Under the pieces are notes generated by a model. The model made no database searches. It had not been told where the DNA came from and was given only the letters and a program-made list of their open reading frames with translations. DNA of 64,000 nt. Origin: Fodinibacter sp963800505. Its GTDB lineage: Bacteria; Actinomycetota; Actinomycetes; Actinomycetales; Dermatophilaceae. The DNA lies in the NCBI GenBank assembly GCA_963800505.1, contig CAWDBL010000020.1, positions 212,965-276,964 on the forward strand, given 5' to 3'. The translations under genes and the position numbers were made by a program. Shown piece after piece: positions 63,648 through 64,000 of this stretch. Every line of letters starts with the position of its first letter. Positions within the stretch are counted from its first letter, which is position 1.

Positions 63648-64000
63648 ATGGTGATGACGTGGTGGAGCGCCTGGGCGGTGGTGCGGCAGGCCCTGGCGGC
63701 GGCGCTCGAGCTGGTGCTGCCCTCGAGCTGCGCGGCGTGCCACACGGTCGCGGCGGGCCCGCTGTGCGACGGCTGCCGGGCGGGTGTGCGTTCGGCGTCA
63801 CGGGACGTCGGGCCGGCGGGTCCCCGGCCACCGCCGCGGGGGATGCCGCTGTGCTGGGCCGGTGCCCGCTTCGAGGGCGCGCTGCGGCTGGCGGTCACCG
63901 CCTACAAGGACGAGGGGCGGCGCGACCTGCGCGACGACCTCGCCCGGTTGCTGGGGACGGCCCTGTCCGCGGCTACCGCCGACCCCGCCCTGCGGCGGCG
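63648..64000 (+). CDS. ComF family amidophosphoribosyltransferase-like protein (cut by window end)
   Basis: The first 117 codons are open to the end of the window. The N-terminus has a zinc ribbon C28-x2-C31 ... C40-x2-C43 (SSCAACHTV, LCDGCRAG) and then GMPLCWAGARFEGALRLAVTAYKDEGRRDLRDDLA, the start of the ComF phosphoribosyltransferase fold. Homologues take part in DNA uptake (ComF/GntX family) or have unclear roles. It follows lpqB, the usual actinobacterial arrangement. Alternative starts are GTG 63651 and ATG 63654. Confidence 0.85.
   Translation, partial: MVMTWWSAWAVVRQALAAALELVLPSSCAACHTVAAGPLCDGCRAGVRSASRDVGPAGPRPPPRGMPLCWAGARFEGALRLAVTAYKDEGRRDLRDDLARLLGTALSAATADPALRR

Overview
The window is very GC-rich, starts many genes with GTG, overlaps genes as ATGA/GTGA, and carries lineage markers: a WhiB regulator, the DUF5719/DUF3499/manB/Trm112/SIS block, F420 genes cofD and cofE, and mtrA-mtrB-lpqB. 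This points to a Gram-positive actinobacterium, most likely in the Micrococcales and perhaps Intrasporangiaceae-like. The family-level call is inference from gene content.

Layout. 0-7.3 kb: a truncated potassium channel with a small membrane partner, then a glycan operon (GT2, GT4 with a methyltransferase-like tail, a flippase-like membrane protein, a methyltransferase) running into an AlkA-type DNA glycosylase and a 70-residue membrane protein. 7.3-9.4 kb: cofD-cofE on the minus strand. 9.6-25.3 kb: a conserved actinobacterial core of whiB, a large GT2 membrane protein, DUF5719, a metallopeptidase-like protein, DUF3499, manB, a SARP/NB-ARC regulator, Trm112, a SIS sugar-phosphate isomerase-like protein, a YbaK deacylase, a frame-broken CDF transporter and sahH. 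25.3-29.1 kb: an inserted segment bracketed by the sahH 3' end and a degenerate second copy of it, with a frame-broken PAS-GGDEF-EAL gene inside. 29.2-43.5 kb: an accessory surface-glycan island holding two related GT-C-like membrane proteins, GtrA, a PIG-V-like gene split by a nest of three truncated insertion sequences, GT2, a WecE/RffA-type sugar transaminase, a WecD-like acetyltransferase and a broken large membrane protein. 43.6-48.0 kb: three related polytopic membrane proteins. 48.2-57.0 kb: a Tad/Flp pilus locus with three Flp pilins, TadE, TadG-like, CpaB, CpaE, CpaF, TadB fused to an outside VWA domain, and TadC. 57.1-59.3 kb: a LuxR-type two-component pair. 59.4-64 kb: mtrA-mtrB-lpqB and the start of comF.

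How the parts may fit together. ManB and the SIS protein supply activated mannose precursors; the GT2, GT4, GtrA, PIG-V-like and GT-C-like proteins would build and export surface polymers; RffA plus the acetyltransferase would make an N-acetylated amino sugar. The GT-C-like trio lies directly upstream of the Tad pilus genes, so sugar decoration of the pilus or cell envelope is a testable idea. MtrAB-LpqB is a known envelope-stress and division regulator.

Two window-wide signals stand out. Seven genes (CDF, the 25.4-kb hypothetical, EAL, the PIG-V remnant, the 41-43 kb membrane protein, TadE, TadC) show single-base frame breaks, several of them in GGG/CCC runs, which suggests sequence error rather than decay in many cases. 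The heptamer GGATGCC/GGCATCC recurs about once per kb in core DNA, often forcing otherwise rare GAT and GCA codons, yet is nearly absent between 29 and 43 kb, which marks that segment as foreign or recently acquired.
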